From assembly GCA_039000515.1 (NCBI GenBank), contig JBCFYV010009882.1:50913801-50977800 (forward strand): 64,000 nucleotides of DNA, written 5' to 3'. Positions 11,615-22,870 of the stretch are shown here, piece after piece. Both the position numbers and the translations under genes were made by a program. Under the pieces are notes generated by a model. It ran no database searches. It was not told the DNA's origin and saw only the letters and a program-made list of their open reading frames with translations. The DNA is from Timema cristinae. Its lineage: Eukaryota; Arthropoda; Insecta; Phasmatodea; Timematidae. Position 1 is the stretch's first letter, and each line of letters starts with the position of its first letter.

Positions 11615-11785
11615 TTTTTTAACACCGCGTTTTACTAACCGTTCCGGTTATACGCTTATGCACTTATTACTATAGTGGTTTTAGGTATTAGGAAGGCTAT
11701 AATTAAAGGAAGTGTACCTGCATTTTCATGGAAGGAGAGTGGAAAACTATTTTGGAAAACCACCCTTAGTACACCTGACATGGTC
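11615..11785 (-). repeat. SINE family A, 5'-truncated copy
   Basis: The tail ('aacaccgcgttttactaacc', 'gttccggttatacgcttatg') is followed by the body words 'ggaaggagagtggaaaac' and 'accacccttagtacacctga'. The tRNA-like head is missing. Confidence 0.7.
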
Positions 11786-13170
11786 AACATGTTTATTAAA
11801 CATGTTTTATATACTAGGTAGTCCATTTAAATTATGTATAGGCCTATATACAAGATTGTTAATATAATGTGTTTTTTATATATTTAACTGGCTGTTAATT
11901 TAGAATTAAAAGTTTTAAAGGTAAAATATTTTTTTGTCCCAATACAAGTGTAGAGTTATTAAAATTTTGCTTCCTCTGTTACAAACGTTATCAAGATATG
12001 CGTTATTAAAACCAAAACTCTTGCTCTTAAATTTATATTACAGTGAAAACTTATCATACAAAATTAAAAAGTAAAAGATTATTATGAAATATCTTACTTA
12101 TTTCTTTGAAACAATCTTGCTTAAGTAATAATATGCCCTTAAGTTTTAATAATAATGAATATTCTTTATTTTACAGTATATATTTTACTCTTTAATATTG
12201 CACAAGAATATAATCAAACATTATTTGTAATTGGTTTATTTTTTAAATACCAAAATAATAAGGCCCAAAGGAAAATAAACATAATTATTTAGCTAAATAA
12301 GTTAGATTAGTTTAATAAAATTAAACAGGTGAATGGAAAATTTAATTATGATATGTAGAAAAGGTTGTTTTACAAACTACAGTTTGAAACTTATTTTTTG
12401 CCATCTTTATCCACCCTAAAAAAATAAAAAGACGGAAATATTATCAAAAGTTCTCTTGTTGTGGTATGAATAAAATATGTTAATGTGTGTAATCCTCTTA
12501 TTATTAAATTATAATTATTTGCCTACGCTGTATCTAGTTTAAAACCCGATTTAGTTACCTTCCACTATGATCCTTGACAGGGTTTGTGGTGGGGTACGTA
12601 AATGCAAAAAAGTTAAAACCTAAAAAATTCGAGGGACTTGGTGTGGGGGGCAGGGATAAGTCAAAAAGTCAAAGATATTATAAAAAAAAGTAACTAGAAT
12701 TTTCATATATGTTTGCCATATTATTTGAAATACAGAGTCGATAACATAACCAAATATAAAATATTAGGTTTAATCAAATTATTCATGCGATCTTTTATTA
12801 ATCTTTGAGCCAAAAACTAGAAAAAAGGGAAAACTTATTTTGTATTCATAGCATTTTATATCAAATACGGGGAAAGTCTGGAAAACCTGGGGCCGATAGG
12901 GAATTTCAAAATTTTAAAGTGAATTAGGATTGTTTGAATGTGTTAAAAAATAGCTTGTTTTATAAAAAAAAGCTGGGCTTTAAAATTTATTTTTTGTAAC
13001 TATTCGTTACCCTTGAGAATATATTTTAAGGTGAAAGGATGCCAGATGTAGTGTCAATGTTTAATTATTAGTCTTGTGTAGTGTTGTAGTAGGTTTATTA
13101 ATGATCTTAGTATTTAATAGTTACCTAAGCTACTATTACTACATAAAAATAGTCGTGCATAAAGTTATAT
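11786..13170. other. AT-rich, nothing recognised
   Basis: No gene, RNA or assigned repeat. Confidence 0.4.
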
Positions 13171-13172
13171 TG

Positions 13173-13433
13173 TATTTATTTATTTATTTAGCACCGTGTC
13201 TTACTACCCGTTTGAGTTATACGCTTAAGTACTAATTACGCTAATGGGTTATGGATTGGGAGGTTGAATTTAGATTAAGTTAACCCACATTTGCGTGGAG
13301 GGAGAGTGGAAAATCATTTAGAAAAACCTACCCGCAGTTCACCCGACCAAGAATCGAACCTCAATCTCTCTGCCCTCAACAGTCTAGCTCAACACGAAAC
13401 TAGCCGTTAGCTAACTACGCCACCGAGGCGGGT
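13173..13433 (-). mobile_element. SINE family A, full-length, alternate head
   Basis: An ATTT-rich tail, 'agcaccgtgtcttactaccc', body 'gcgtggagggagagtggaaa' and B-box complement 'gaatcgaacctcaatc' are followed by a head reading 'gccaccgaggcgggt'. The head differs from the 8246 copy: it has 'gttagctaactacgcc' where the other has 'ccttagaccatgcggcc'. Family A therefore has at least two head subtypes. Confidence 0.8.
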
Positions 13434-15287
13434 AGTATAAAGCCATATAATCATCTGATCTTTGATAGTATGAGTAACAGTGAAACCGGGGTTAGAAGGA
13501 GGGGGTGAGTACAGGAGGGGTATTGCCCCAGTTGGGAAAATAGTACCCCCACCCCATGTAGCAAATTTGTCCCCGTTTAGATTTATAGGATATGAAGCTG
13601 AAAGATGGCCTTGCATCACAAATATTTAAAAAACTAGCAACTGTATAAAGTTTGGTTAAAACTAGCGTTATTTTTATTTCAAAACTATAAAAAGGTGTTG
13701 GTAAATAAATAAGACATTTTCCCGAGCTCTTTATTTTCACCAACAGCAAATCAGTTTAAACTTTTAAATAAACATTCTATCTATATGTTTATCATTTTCC
13801 ATCGGCTAAATATAGGAAGAAAGGCTTCTATTTTTAGAATTGTTATCAATCGAATAAACTTTATAGTCCCGACCATAAATAGCATTCAAATTTCAAAAAT
13901 CTTCCAAGTGAGAGCACCTCCAAATAACTTCTAAAGGATTTAGGTTTCCTTTATTTTTTAAGTAAGAATCAATCTAATGACTTATGAGGGCATCAAATCT
14001 CAAAATAATTCGGAGGAAAGCCTTTGAACCCCCCTTTGGCTTGTGGGTCGCATATTAAACCTTTTTTGAGTGTCCGCTTTCAAAAATATGGTTCTATCAT
14101 CCATAAATTAAAAAGAAAAGAGTAAAAATTTTAAATGTTGACAAAACAAAAAGTTTGTAATTTATTATCCTCTCTTCCTACCATATTATTACTATATTTG
14201 ATGACAAAGAAAGGCATGATAAATAAAGCTCCTTCAGATAGCTTCAAGTCATCCAGAGTTTAAAATTTTACACGGGAAGAAACTCACTTCCAAAGAGCTT
14301 CCGGAGCCCTTACTTACAAATGATGAGTATAATTTAGATAAGAAGCATAATGTCTGTGTGGTAAGCCACACAATTAATTTTTCAAAATTGTCGTGCCACT
14401 ACATTTCTTAAAACAGTGCATAAGATTCAATCAAGGGTTTAAGAGACCTCTACTAGACCCAAATTCGCGCCAGCAATATTATGACGGAGACACTCCAAGC
14501 AACCGTTTGTAACTTCAACTCTAGAGATATTTTGTTGTTGGCCTTGAAAAAGCTATCTGTTCCCCTCTTATGCCTCTTCTCATGGTGTTGTCAAAGAGTT
14601 CGCCATGACAGTGACGCTACAGCCTACAGGTAGTAAAAGAAGAGAGAACACGCGAGTGAGCGAGCGACAAATAGAAAGTTAGACGAGAGAAGAGGAGGCG
14701 CAAGTCCTGGCTGTACTGGGCAGGATAATACCTAACCAGGTGAACAACCTTACCTTGTCTTCTCTCCACTCGAACTGGCGTGGCCCACTGAACAAGATTA
14801 ACCAACCAGTGGAGCTCTTACTGCTAGCCAGCCACAACCTTTTACTGGGCTTTCAAAAACAATAGCAACCTGTGGGTACTACTAGAAGGATAGCTTTATT
14901 ACTAGCGAACTTGATGAGAGGAAGAACAAGGTCGGAAGAGGTAATCAGAAAACATAAACTTATGTTTTTGAGGTCAACATTGAAACATTTTACCTAAAGT
15001 AATATTTTATCGATATTGATAATATATATTCAAAGTGACAGCTGCAGATCACATGACTTGGCGTATTAATATAATACAGTAGTAGTCTTCATACCGTGTT
15101 CTTACTATAACTTAATTATTTGACAATCTTTATACTCCAAACCTACGATTTACTACACTTCAAACGGAAATCAACCCACTTTTATAGTCATATATTTTGC
15201 ACTCCCTGTAATTTAACCCGAGACACAAGGATCTGTAACATTACGACTGTATGACTTGAGTTAAGGTGAGGGTAAGAGTTTATATTA
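13434..15287. other. Intergenic, nothing recognised
   Basis: Two overlapping minus-strand open frames at 13407-13749 run partly through the SINE and have no domain. Around 14630-14700 lies a GA-rich stretch with 'gagtgagcgagcgac', similar to the first bases of the window. Confidence 0.4.
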
Positions 15288-15508
15288 CAGTAGCCTCATG
15301 GCTTCTTTGGTGCCTACTGACAGCTGACTTCTGACAGTCAACATTTAGGTACATACCTAGATTTTGACCGTCAGAAGTGACAACTGCTACACACATGTTT
15401 TTTGCAGATCATATGGTTCGGCGTAGGGATACATCATTTGGTCTGGTAACTTTTCAAGGGTGTGCTGTTAGCTGTCAGTCAGCACTAAAGAAGCCATGGG
15501 GCTACCTG
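15288..15508. mobile_element. Short MITE with ~40-bp inverted ends
   Basis: The left end 'cagtagcctcatggcttctt' pairs with the right end 'aagaagccatggggctacct' (15488-15507). The inverted similarity continues inward through 'tgctgactgacagct'-like words. At 221 bp it cannot code. The flanks give at most a 2-bp TA duplication, so the superfamily is open. Confidence 0.65.
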
Positions 15509-16586
15509 TACGTAGAGAATTAAATGGTAGGACACAATCGTACAAACTTTCTTATATAATAGCATGGAACTAAATTTTCAAAAACAGGTTTCCAGTAACC
15601 TAACCTTTAATAAATTGTACTTGGAAAAATATACATACATCATCTTGTTAATTACCATAAACATTCTTCAAATATAAAATTTAAACACAATTGGGGTTAC
15701 TATTATATTTTTTTAAATAAAATCAAGTTTTAATGAATAGGTTATATTACAAATTATTTAAAGGTAGTTTACTTAAGTTCTCGTCTTTCTCCTTCTGTTC
15801 CCTTAAGGCAAATAATCACTCAGAGTCAGGAGATAACTACGAAAAACTACAAACAAAAACAAACAAGGATTCTCGAAGCGGAACTCTTTCAACTACAGCT
15901 TCACATAATCAATGTAGGTTTCATGGATCAATAAAAGAAAGAATCCAACAGAGTCAGATTAGAGATGGGTCCCAAGCGATATTTTCGGGTTCGAGTCTCG
16001 ATTTTGAGTTCCTCCACGTAGATAAGTAGCTCGATCGAGTTCCTCCACACCCCCACGTTGCAAGGAAGTCCGCGGGAACAGGAGGAGCTTCGCACAGGAA
16101 ATTATAAAATTGAATAATAAAAATCACTAACGCATGAAAGGTTAGGTTTATCTAGGTTGGGTAGGAACCATAATTATATGTATTAATTATGGAAGGATTG
16201 AAAGTTAGGTTTGTACTAGGCTATTGCACTTCCTGAGTTGAGAAGGAGATCGACCCTCACCCCCTTTCTCCAGTGAACAAACACAAACCCCAGTCCCCCC
16301 CTAAGTGGAGGAAATCCCTCCCTATCAGTGGAGTAGATCAACTCCCTCCTAGTGGAGAAATTCGACCTCTAAGTGGAAGAATTCCCCTACCCCCCTCGGT
16401 GTATTAAATGATTTTTTTTCTCAGATATTTTCGAGTTGAACGCATGCAAGGGTGCATGCAGTATATTCATACATGATTTTCTGGAAACATATAAATACAA
16501 ACGAAACATTCACTAAGCATGTTCGTATTCTGATAAAAATGTGACTATAAATTAATTTAACAAACACCTATTAGTATTATCTAAGG
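15509..16586. other. Intergenic with short imperfect repeats
   Basis: The open frame at 15733-16029 (98 codons) has no recognisable domain. Between 16260 and 16400 a 20-26-bp unit starting 'agtggag' recurs four times (for example 'agtggaggaaatccctccct' and 'agtggagaaattcgacct'). Confidence 0.4.
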
Positions 16587-17060
16587 CAGTAGTTCCCAAA
16601 CGGGGTGCTACGGGATTTTTTTAAACTGGCAATTAGTTAAAAGTTATTGTAGGGTTTTAAAATAATGTTTCATTAGTTATGAAAAAAAAAACATGAAGAA
16701 AATAGCGCGTTAACATTATTACAACACATTGTTTCTTGCAATGTGAAGCGCTGGTTGCAAGAACAATAGGATATGATTTGAAAACAGTACTTGACCAAGT
16801 TGTGAAAATGATGAACTTCATCAGAAGTCGACCACTGAAGTCACGTTTATTTGCAGTGTTGTATGAAGAAATTGGATCGAAGTAGGTAAATCTTTTTCTG
16901 CACAAAGGAAGTTAGATGGCTGTCGCGAGGAACAGTGTTGTGCCTTGTGTATGAATTGAAAGAATAACAATAACTTCTTTTACTCTCGAGAGGCAACAAG
17001 CTTTCTGTGAATTACTTTCGAATGAAACGTGGTGTGCAAGGTTTATCATATTTATCAGAT
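16587..17060 (+). pseudogene. hAT (ZBED5/FAM200-like) transposase relic
   Basis: It opens with 'gtagttcccaaacggggtgc', close to the CAGTGGTTCCCAAAC end typical of hAT elements. Coding similarity then gives 'LKTVLDQVVKMMNFIRSRP', 'LKSRLFAVLYEEIGSK', a TAG, and after a one-base shift 'KEVRWLSRGTVLCLVYELKE'. These match the conserved central block of ZBED5/FAM200-type transposase-derived proteins (family form TEVRWLSRG). The N-terminal part is deleted, so the terminal sequence sits almost next to mid-protein sequence. The copy is dead. Confidence 0.75.
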
Positions 17061-17070
17061 ATATATATAT

Positions 17071-17555
17071 ACTAGATAGCTGTTGCCCGCGGCTTTGCTC
17101 GCGTGGAAGTTGATTATATACAAATACGAAAATATACATATGTATTTACAGATTAATTTAAAATATTACGTTACGTTGATGACCATAACTTGACCTCAGA
17201 TCAAAAATAATGCAAGTCCGATAGAAACTTTCACCCCCTTTTTCATCCCTTACTAAATAAAATTTCCAAAATTCCTGAAACACGTATTTATTTGTTTTAC
17301 TTCAATAACCGAAATACAAAATTTTGTTTATGTAATTTCAAAATGACGGACTTTCATACATATTATCATCCCCTATTTTGACCCCTTTGGGGTGGAATTT
17401 TCTAAAATCCTTTCTTAGTGGGTGCCTACATAACAAAATGAATATACAGTCCGAATTTCATGCTTGTAGCCTTGATAGTTTGCGCTCGGCGATGATGAAT
17501 CAGTCAGTCAGTCAGTCAGTCAGTCAGGACATGTTATTTTATAAGTATATATATA
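17071..17555 (+). repeat. RTE-like LINE 3' end or derived SINE, with (CAGT)n
   Basis: 'agctgttgcccgcggctttg' followed by 'ctcgcgtggaag' is a widespread insect repeat signature. The stretch ends with 'gatgatgaatcagtcagtca', a (CAGT)n array and a TA-rich tail, as in RTE-type element 3' ends. No reverse-transcriptase coding remains. Confidence 0.6.
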
Positions 17556-18015
17556 TATGTGTGAACATTTAAATTAAATAATAAATACGTTGTAACATGC
17601 AAGAAAGAAATGAAAATGTTATGTCTTCTTCTGATAAAATTAATGCTCCTAAAGAAAAAGTAAGGAATTGGGAGAGGACAACATTGAAATGTTTCCAAGT
17701 GCCACTTTCCGAGCACCTCGAGATTATGGGGGGAAATACAGCCGTATTTTCCTAGCATAGTAACAGAATGAGTAATATGATTGGCTAAGAAATGCTTTAA
17801 ACAGTACCGTACAAGAACCAAATAGCTAAAACTATTATTTATGCTTTTAGTGAGGATTACTCCATCTAGATATATTCTGAAAATTGAAACCACGAGTTGA
17901 AGGTGGCTGCGTTATATGATAGCTCTTGATCTTAATAAAATCACACATTGTAGCCGACGATTTCCAAACGTCCATTCTAGACTTCCCATAAAATATGAGT
18001 TAAGAATTACCCTGG
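17556..18015. other. Intergenic, nothing recognised
   Basis: The minus-strand 119-codon frame at 17534-17893 begins inside the TA tail of the previous repeat and shows no domain, so it is not called. Confidence 0.4.
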
Positions 18016-18019
18016 GCAC

Positions 18020-18360
18020 GGGACGACTTCTAGATAGCTCAGTGGTAAGAGCATTGGCGTACTAAGCCAAAGGTCCCGGGTTCTATTCACGTGTCGGTGA
18101 CCTGGCGGTCTAGGAGTAAGGTGTTGGACTTCTGTGCTGGGGTCCGGGGTTCAATCCTCGGTCCCGGCACCAATTTATCTGATTACCAAACCCTTCCTTC
18201 ACCTCTGACAAGACATCTTGTGAATGTGGAGAATGTCAGGCCTCCACCGTGGTTCGGATTCCACGTTAAACTGTAGGTCCTCCATTTTATCTCACAACCA
18301 CCCGACCATTACACATTAGCGTAAGTGCGTATAACCCGAACGGGTAGTAAGATGCGGTGC

Positions 18361-18413
<53 letters not shown>

Positions 18414-18455
18414 TTCCCGTGTCCAGGTGTTATTTTTCAATTTTCAGAATATAGT
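18020..18455 (+). mobile_element. SINE D (tRNA-headed) split by a SINE B
   Basis: The head is strongly tRNA-like: 'gatagctcagtggtaagagc' (D-arm/A box), a 5-bp stem 'ttggc'/'gccaa' closing a 7-nt loop 'gtactaa', then 'aggtcccgggttctattcac' (T-arm/B box). It is interrupted at 18096 by a SINE B and resumes at 18412 with 'tattcccgtgtc', then 'ttatttttcaattttcag', matching the repeat at 990-1015. The intron-like split is a nested insertion. A decayed host tRNA gene is an alternative, but the shared right flank with 925-1015 favours a repeat family. Confidence 0.6.
18096..18411 (+). mobile_element. SINE family B, full-length, nested
   Basis: The head 'gacctggcggtctaggagta' and B box 'ggggttcaatcctcgg' are followed by 'caaacccttccttcacctct', 'gccaggcctccaccgtgg'-type body, then the shared tail 'gcgtataacccgaacgggta', 'gtaagatgcggtgc' and (TAA)n. 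Target duplication is 'tattcacgtgtc' (18084-18095) against 'tattcccgtgtc' (18412-18423), one mismatch in 12. Confidence 0.9.
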
Positions 18456-19115
18456 ACCTTACAAACTAAATTAAATATGAGTTTCAAAGAAGCGGAATTA
18501 ATTGACAACGCCAACGATTGTACTTTGACATTAATCTGGAAATGACGTTCAAAGAATTTAGGACACAATATTAAATCTACCCTTAAAAAAAGCTCGTACA
18601 AGTCTTGTACAACTTTCTACGTCTTATCTGTGTGAGCTCGCCTTTTTCAACACTCGCCAATTTGAAAAGTGTGGGAAAAGGAAGATTAGAAACTATTGGT
18701 AACGAAATGCAAGTGTGCTTATTCACTATTTCTACAAATACTAAAGAAATTTGCCCCTCAAATCAAGGCCACGTGTCTCATTAAGTATGGGAACTTGAAT
18801 AGGATTTTTGCTAAGTTTTTGTATTTATTATAATCGTTACAGATGATTTCCTCAGTCTTCTTCTTGCTCGACAAAGTGTTTATAAACTAAACGGTAATTA
18901 GTGTGTGAATTATAAATTCTTTAATATGCAAGTGTTATGTTGAATTGCAACCAATTAGTCATCCTAATCTTACTACATAAACACATACATTTTCATTGAG
19001 TAGGCCTATTTTTATTTTTCATATTATATAAAATAGTTTCCTTACTTTTTAATAATTATTATTTTTTATAAACGCGTCTTAACCAGTTCGGGTTGAACGT
19101 TTATGTCCTGATTAT
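18456..19115. other. Intergenic, nothing recognised
   Basis: No gene. A tail-like word 'aacgcgtcttaaccagttcg' near 19071 may be one more tail fragment. Confidence 0.4.
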
Positions 19116-19121
19116 TTTTTT

Positions 19122-19497
19122 AAGCACCGCGTCTTACTAATCGTTCGGGTTATACGCCTATGGACTAATTGTACTAATGGGTTGGAGATTAGGAAGGTTT
19201 AATTTAGAGGAACTGCACCCAGATCTGAGTGGAGGAAGAGTGGAAAATCATGTAGGAAAAACCACCCTCAGTGCACCAGGCCGGGGTCGAGCCCTCAATC
19301 TAATTAAGCTAATGTGTTTGGGATGAGGAAGGTTGAATTTAGATTAAGTGTACTCGCATTTGCGTGAAGGGAGAATGGAAAAACATTTTGAAAAACTTCA
19401 GTTAACCCGACCGGATTCGAACCCCGGTCTCCCGGTCATCGGCGGTTTAATCTAAAACGAGTGTGACGCCTTAGACCATGCGGCCAATGAAACGGCT
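19122..19497 (-). mobile_element. Two joined SINE family A copies
   Basis: A copy with tail 'agcaccgcgtcttactaatc' runs to 'ggccggggtcgagccctcaa'. A second body ('aagctaatgtgtttgggatg' onward) follows with its own B-box complement 'cgaaccccggtctcccgg' and head 'gccttagaccatgcggcca'. The first copy lacks a head and the second lacks a tail, so this is a dimer or an insertion-recombination product. Confidence 0.7.
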
Positions 19498-19888
19498 AAC
19501 TTTTTTTTATAAGACAGGCAGTTTGTGTGATAGCTGCAATAGTTATGCAACGGGGTTTTTATTAGCACCAACAATGTTGTCTACACAGCGTAAGTTTCAA
19601 AAATAAAGTACTGAGCTAGCTTTGTCGGCGTATCGCGTCCGAATGTCGAGGAACTTCAATGGACACCGCCAAGTGGCGGCATCTTTGCACACAAGAACAA
19701 AGGTAAATGATTCCTACTTGCTGCCATGATTAAGTTTCTATGCAACCCAGAATTGTCTAATAATAGTTTTACTGCGTTCTTTCTGTTGACTTCTTGTTAC
19801 TTATATCAAACTAGTGTTTCTCTGTTCAATATTATCTCCTCTTCATACAACACTACCCAAAGATAAGAATGGTCTTATTGGTGGGTAT
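19498..19888. other. Intergenic, nothing recognised
   Basis: No coding or repeat assignment. Confidence 0.4.
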
Positions 19889-19898
19889 GTGATACGAT

Positions 19899-20170
19899 AT
19901 TATTATTATTATTATATTTATTATTTAGCACCGCGTCTTACTACCCGTTCGGGTTATACGCTTTAAGTACTAATTACCCTAATGGATTAGGAATTGGGAA
20001 GGTGGAATTAGAGGAAGTGAACCCGAATTTGCGTGGAGGGAGAGTGGAAAACCATTTGGGGGGGAAAAAAACCCCAGTTCACTCGATCGAGATTCGAACC
20101 TCGATCTTCCCGTCCTCAGCAGTCGAGCTCAACACGACTAGCGCGTTAGCTAACTACGCCACCGAGGCGG
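19899..20170 (-). mobile_element. SINE family A, full-length with 10-bp TSD
   Basis: A (TTA)n tail, 'agcaccgcgtcttactaccc', body 'gcgtggagggagagtggaaa' and alternate head 'gttagctaactacgccaccg' make a complete copy. It is bounded by a perfect duplication GTGATACGAT at 19889-19898 and 20171-20180, so it is a recent insertion. Confidence 0.88.
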
Positions 20171-20180
20171 GTGATACGAT

Positions 20181-21315
20181 GTTTCCCATGTTAATCTCCT
20201 GTGATTTTCTAGAAGTTTAATTATTTATGGTGAACCATGTGTTCAACATGCACATTCGAAAGAACAGTGGAACCCTTGTATTTTCAAAGTTTGTCTAGCT
20301 AGCTTCTACGCACAAGCCAAGCGCCTCGTTCCATATGTTCAAAAGGGCACTATATGGATGCAGTGTGTGGAGGTTATTGCACATTCGTATTGGAAGAAAT
20401 TTAATTATTATTCCAATCAATCGACTAAGTAGAATATCTCTCTTAATAATGTTAGATTTCAAAAACCGAAGTATTGGCAAGCGACAGCAATATAGGAAAG
20501 ATTACTAGATGATGGTTTCAAAATGTCAAGAACCCAAATAATTTGATTGTGTTAGTTGTAAAATTTTAAATAAGGTACTACACGATCTTACTGATTTTAT
20601 CATAGTCTTTTACAATTGGGAGCAAAATTTTCAAAAATTTGTCTGTTAACTTTCCTAAGTTAATTTTTTCTAAGAAAAACAAGAATAAAATATTATTTGT
20701 CATTAAAGCCCATTTTAAAGAAGATCTATTTTCAAATTATTTTAAATTTCAGAAATTAGTCTTCAGTAAACTACACAATTTAATCACGATTTCGTTTCGA
20801 GGCATTACCTACCATAACATATCAATATAAATTTTGAACTAAATATGTCAAACCGACAAACTTGAAAAAGCCACTCTTAGTTCAAACGGTGAATTCTGTA
20901 TAAAACCGGAGGAACAAGTACACCACCACTTGGTTAAAAACGTAACGATCAGGTTTGTCGTCTGCTAGAGAATGAGGGGACAAAGGTGTATGTTTGCGTC
21001 GTTTCTCTTGTGAATGAAAACGTGTCTCTAAAATATAAAGACTTTTATAGTTCAGAAATGGTAACGTATTGGGTTCCACTTGGGTCTTTAAACATTTTCA
21101 TTTAAAGGGAAATACAATCTAGGCTCATTTTACAGTTAAAATTATCCATATGATGCTAATTTAACGTTCAATAAATTTTTTAAATGTGGCTGCAGATCAT
21201 GCTTTTTACATTCTTTTGACGCTTTCAAGTAAGTTATATATGTATTTGTCAACACCGTAAGGTAGTAAGATCACCTTAAATTATTCCAATATGGTATATA
21301 TAGCTTACATTTTTT
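20181..21315. other. Intergenic, nothing recognised
   Basis: Short open frames at 20295-20480, 20639-20830 and 20882-21079 have no domains or splice support. Confidence 0.4.
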
Positions 21316-21319
21316 GTTT

Positions 21320-22031
21320 TAGCACCTCGTCCTACTACCCGTTCGGATTATACTCTTATGTAGACTACTTATTACGCTAATGGTTTTATAAATTAGGAAG
21401 GATATATTTATAGGAAGTGCACCGCATTTGCGTGGAGTGAGAGTGGAAAACCATTTTGGAAAAACCATCGTCAGTACACCCGATCGAGACTCGAACCTCA
21501 AAATCCCCGTGATCGGCAGTCTAGTCTACTGCGATTCTACTCTAGCAGTTTTTCAGCTAGTTTACGCCCCCAAACTCTTGAATATACACCTGAATGTCAA
21601 AACGTAACGGTTAAACAACTACCATAGCGCTACTGATTCTACACTAGCGGTTTAAATGCCACCATTGTAAAAAAAAAACTCGTCAAAAGAGACGTGGAGG
21701 GACTCACCCCACATTATCGAAACGTCTTTCAACAGGACAGTTTCATATTATGTTTATGAATAACGGAATGTACCCACAGAAGTTATTTTTGTACTATATT
21801 ATGCTGAAAGACTTGTGAAATTGAGGCACCACTGCCCGTTTATGCTTGGTGTAGTTTGATTTGCGTTTCTACCGCTAGACGGTTTTAACGCCACCAGAGA
21901 TAGCGGTCAAAAAGCTGGTCTAGACAAAAACTTATTTTCTAACTTGATAACAAGGGTTTCATTCAAAGGAGCGGTTGCTAGCGTTTTAACTGCTAGTGTA
22001 GGCCTTAATCATGCGGCCACCGAAGCGGGTA
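21320..22031 (-). mobile_element. SINE family A split by another insertion
   Basis: Tail and body ('agcacctcgtcctactaccc' to 'gcagtctagtctactgcg') end near 21530. The head 'atcatgcggccaccgaagcg' resumes at ~22010. A 'tagctta' duplication flanks the whole (left ~21301, right ~22032). Confidence 0.7.
21531..22005. mobile_element. Probable non-autonomous DNA transposon in SINE A
   Basis: The ends are imperfect inverted repeats: 'ctactctagcagtttttcag' on the left against the complement of 'gcgttttaactgctagtgtag' words on the right. Related words ('ctacactagcggtttaaatg', 'taccgctagacggttttaac') recur inside in both orientations, a subterminal-repeat pattern typical of MITEs. The exact left boundary is unclear because a few host bases are missing. 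Confidence 0.5.
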
Positions 22032-22286
22032 GCTTATAAGTAGGTTATATATAGTGTTATACTTCAGGTAAGATTGCTACCTTTCAGGGTAAACTTAGAG
22101 TACTTTAACTTTAGAATAAGACAAATTAGCCATATAAGCTTAGTAATTATATTAAAATAAGCAGAATGTAGTATTTTGAATGATTAAACTGTATGTAGAC
22201 GCCTTGTAACTTATCAATAAAAGGTTGTAAGACTTGTTAACATACATCACCTAATTTATCGAGACAAGATGAAATGGGTGCATTAT

Positions 22287-22543
22287 ATTATTATTAGTAT
22301 TAAGCACCGCGTCTTACTACCCATTCGGGTTATACGCTTTAAGTACTAATTACGCTAATGGATTAGGAATTGGGAAGGTTGAACTAGAGGAGGTGAACCC
22401 GCATTTGCGTGGAGGGAGAGTGGAAAACCATTTAGGAAAAACCACCCCCAGTTCACCTGACCGATATTCGAACCTCGATCTCCCCGTCCTCAGCAGTCGA
22501 GCTCAACACGACAGGCGCGTTAGCCAACTACGCCACCGAGGCG
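22287..22543 (-). mobile_element. SINE family A, full-length copy
   Basis: A TTA-rich tail, 'agcaccgcgtcttactaccc', body 'gcgtggagggagagtggaaa' and head 'gttagccaactacgccaccg' are present. Open frames on both strands here are by-products of the repeat. Confidence 0.82.
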
Positions 22544-22744
22544 TTAAGTTAATGCACATGTACTTAAGAGTTAGTATGAAAAGTCGTACACTTGTCTGCC
22601 TTCTAATGCATGGGTATGGGGTTTGACACCCAACGGGGCCTAGTTTATTTTCATTAAAACAGTCTATGGAATAAGAGAGCTGATGGAATTTAAGAATTAT
22701 TATTAGTACTTTTAAAACAAAGGTTATTAACGACAATATAATTA

Positions 22745-22870
22745 GGTAGCGATAAGGGAGTGTGTTGTTAGGAAATGAATCCGCACTAGCGTGGAGAGTG
22801 GATGGGAAAAGCATCCTTACTTGTACTCAGCTAGGATTCGCACCCCTATCTTGTGATCAATGAACGACAA
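22745..22870 (-). repeat. SINE A-like fragment
   Basis: 'gcgtggagagtggatgggaa' and 'ctaggattcgcacccctatc' are diverged body and B-box pieces, similar in type to the copy at 300-490. Confidence 0.45.

Noticed and set aside
17534..17893. 119-codon minus-strand frame
   Set aside because: Begins in a TA-rich repeat tail, has no domain or conserved motif, and has no splice support.
18357..18545. Frame with a poly-Ile run
   Set aside because: It is a translation of the (TAA)n SINE tail.
22393..22626. [19 protein letters not shown] frames also seen at 20002
   Set aside because: The recurring peptide is a by-product of SINE A sequence read in one frame, not a protein family.
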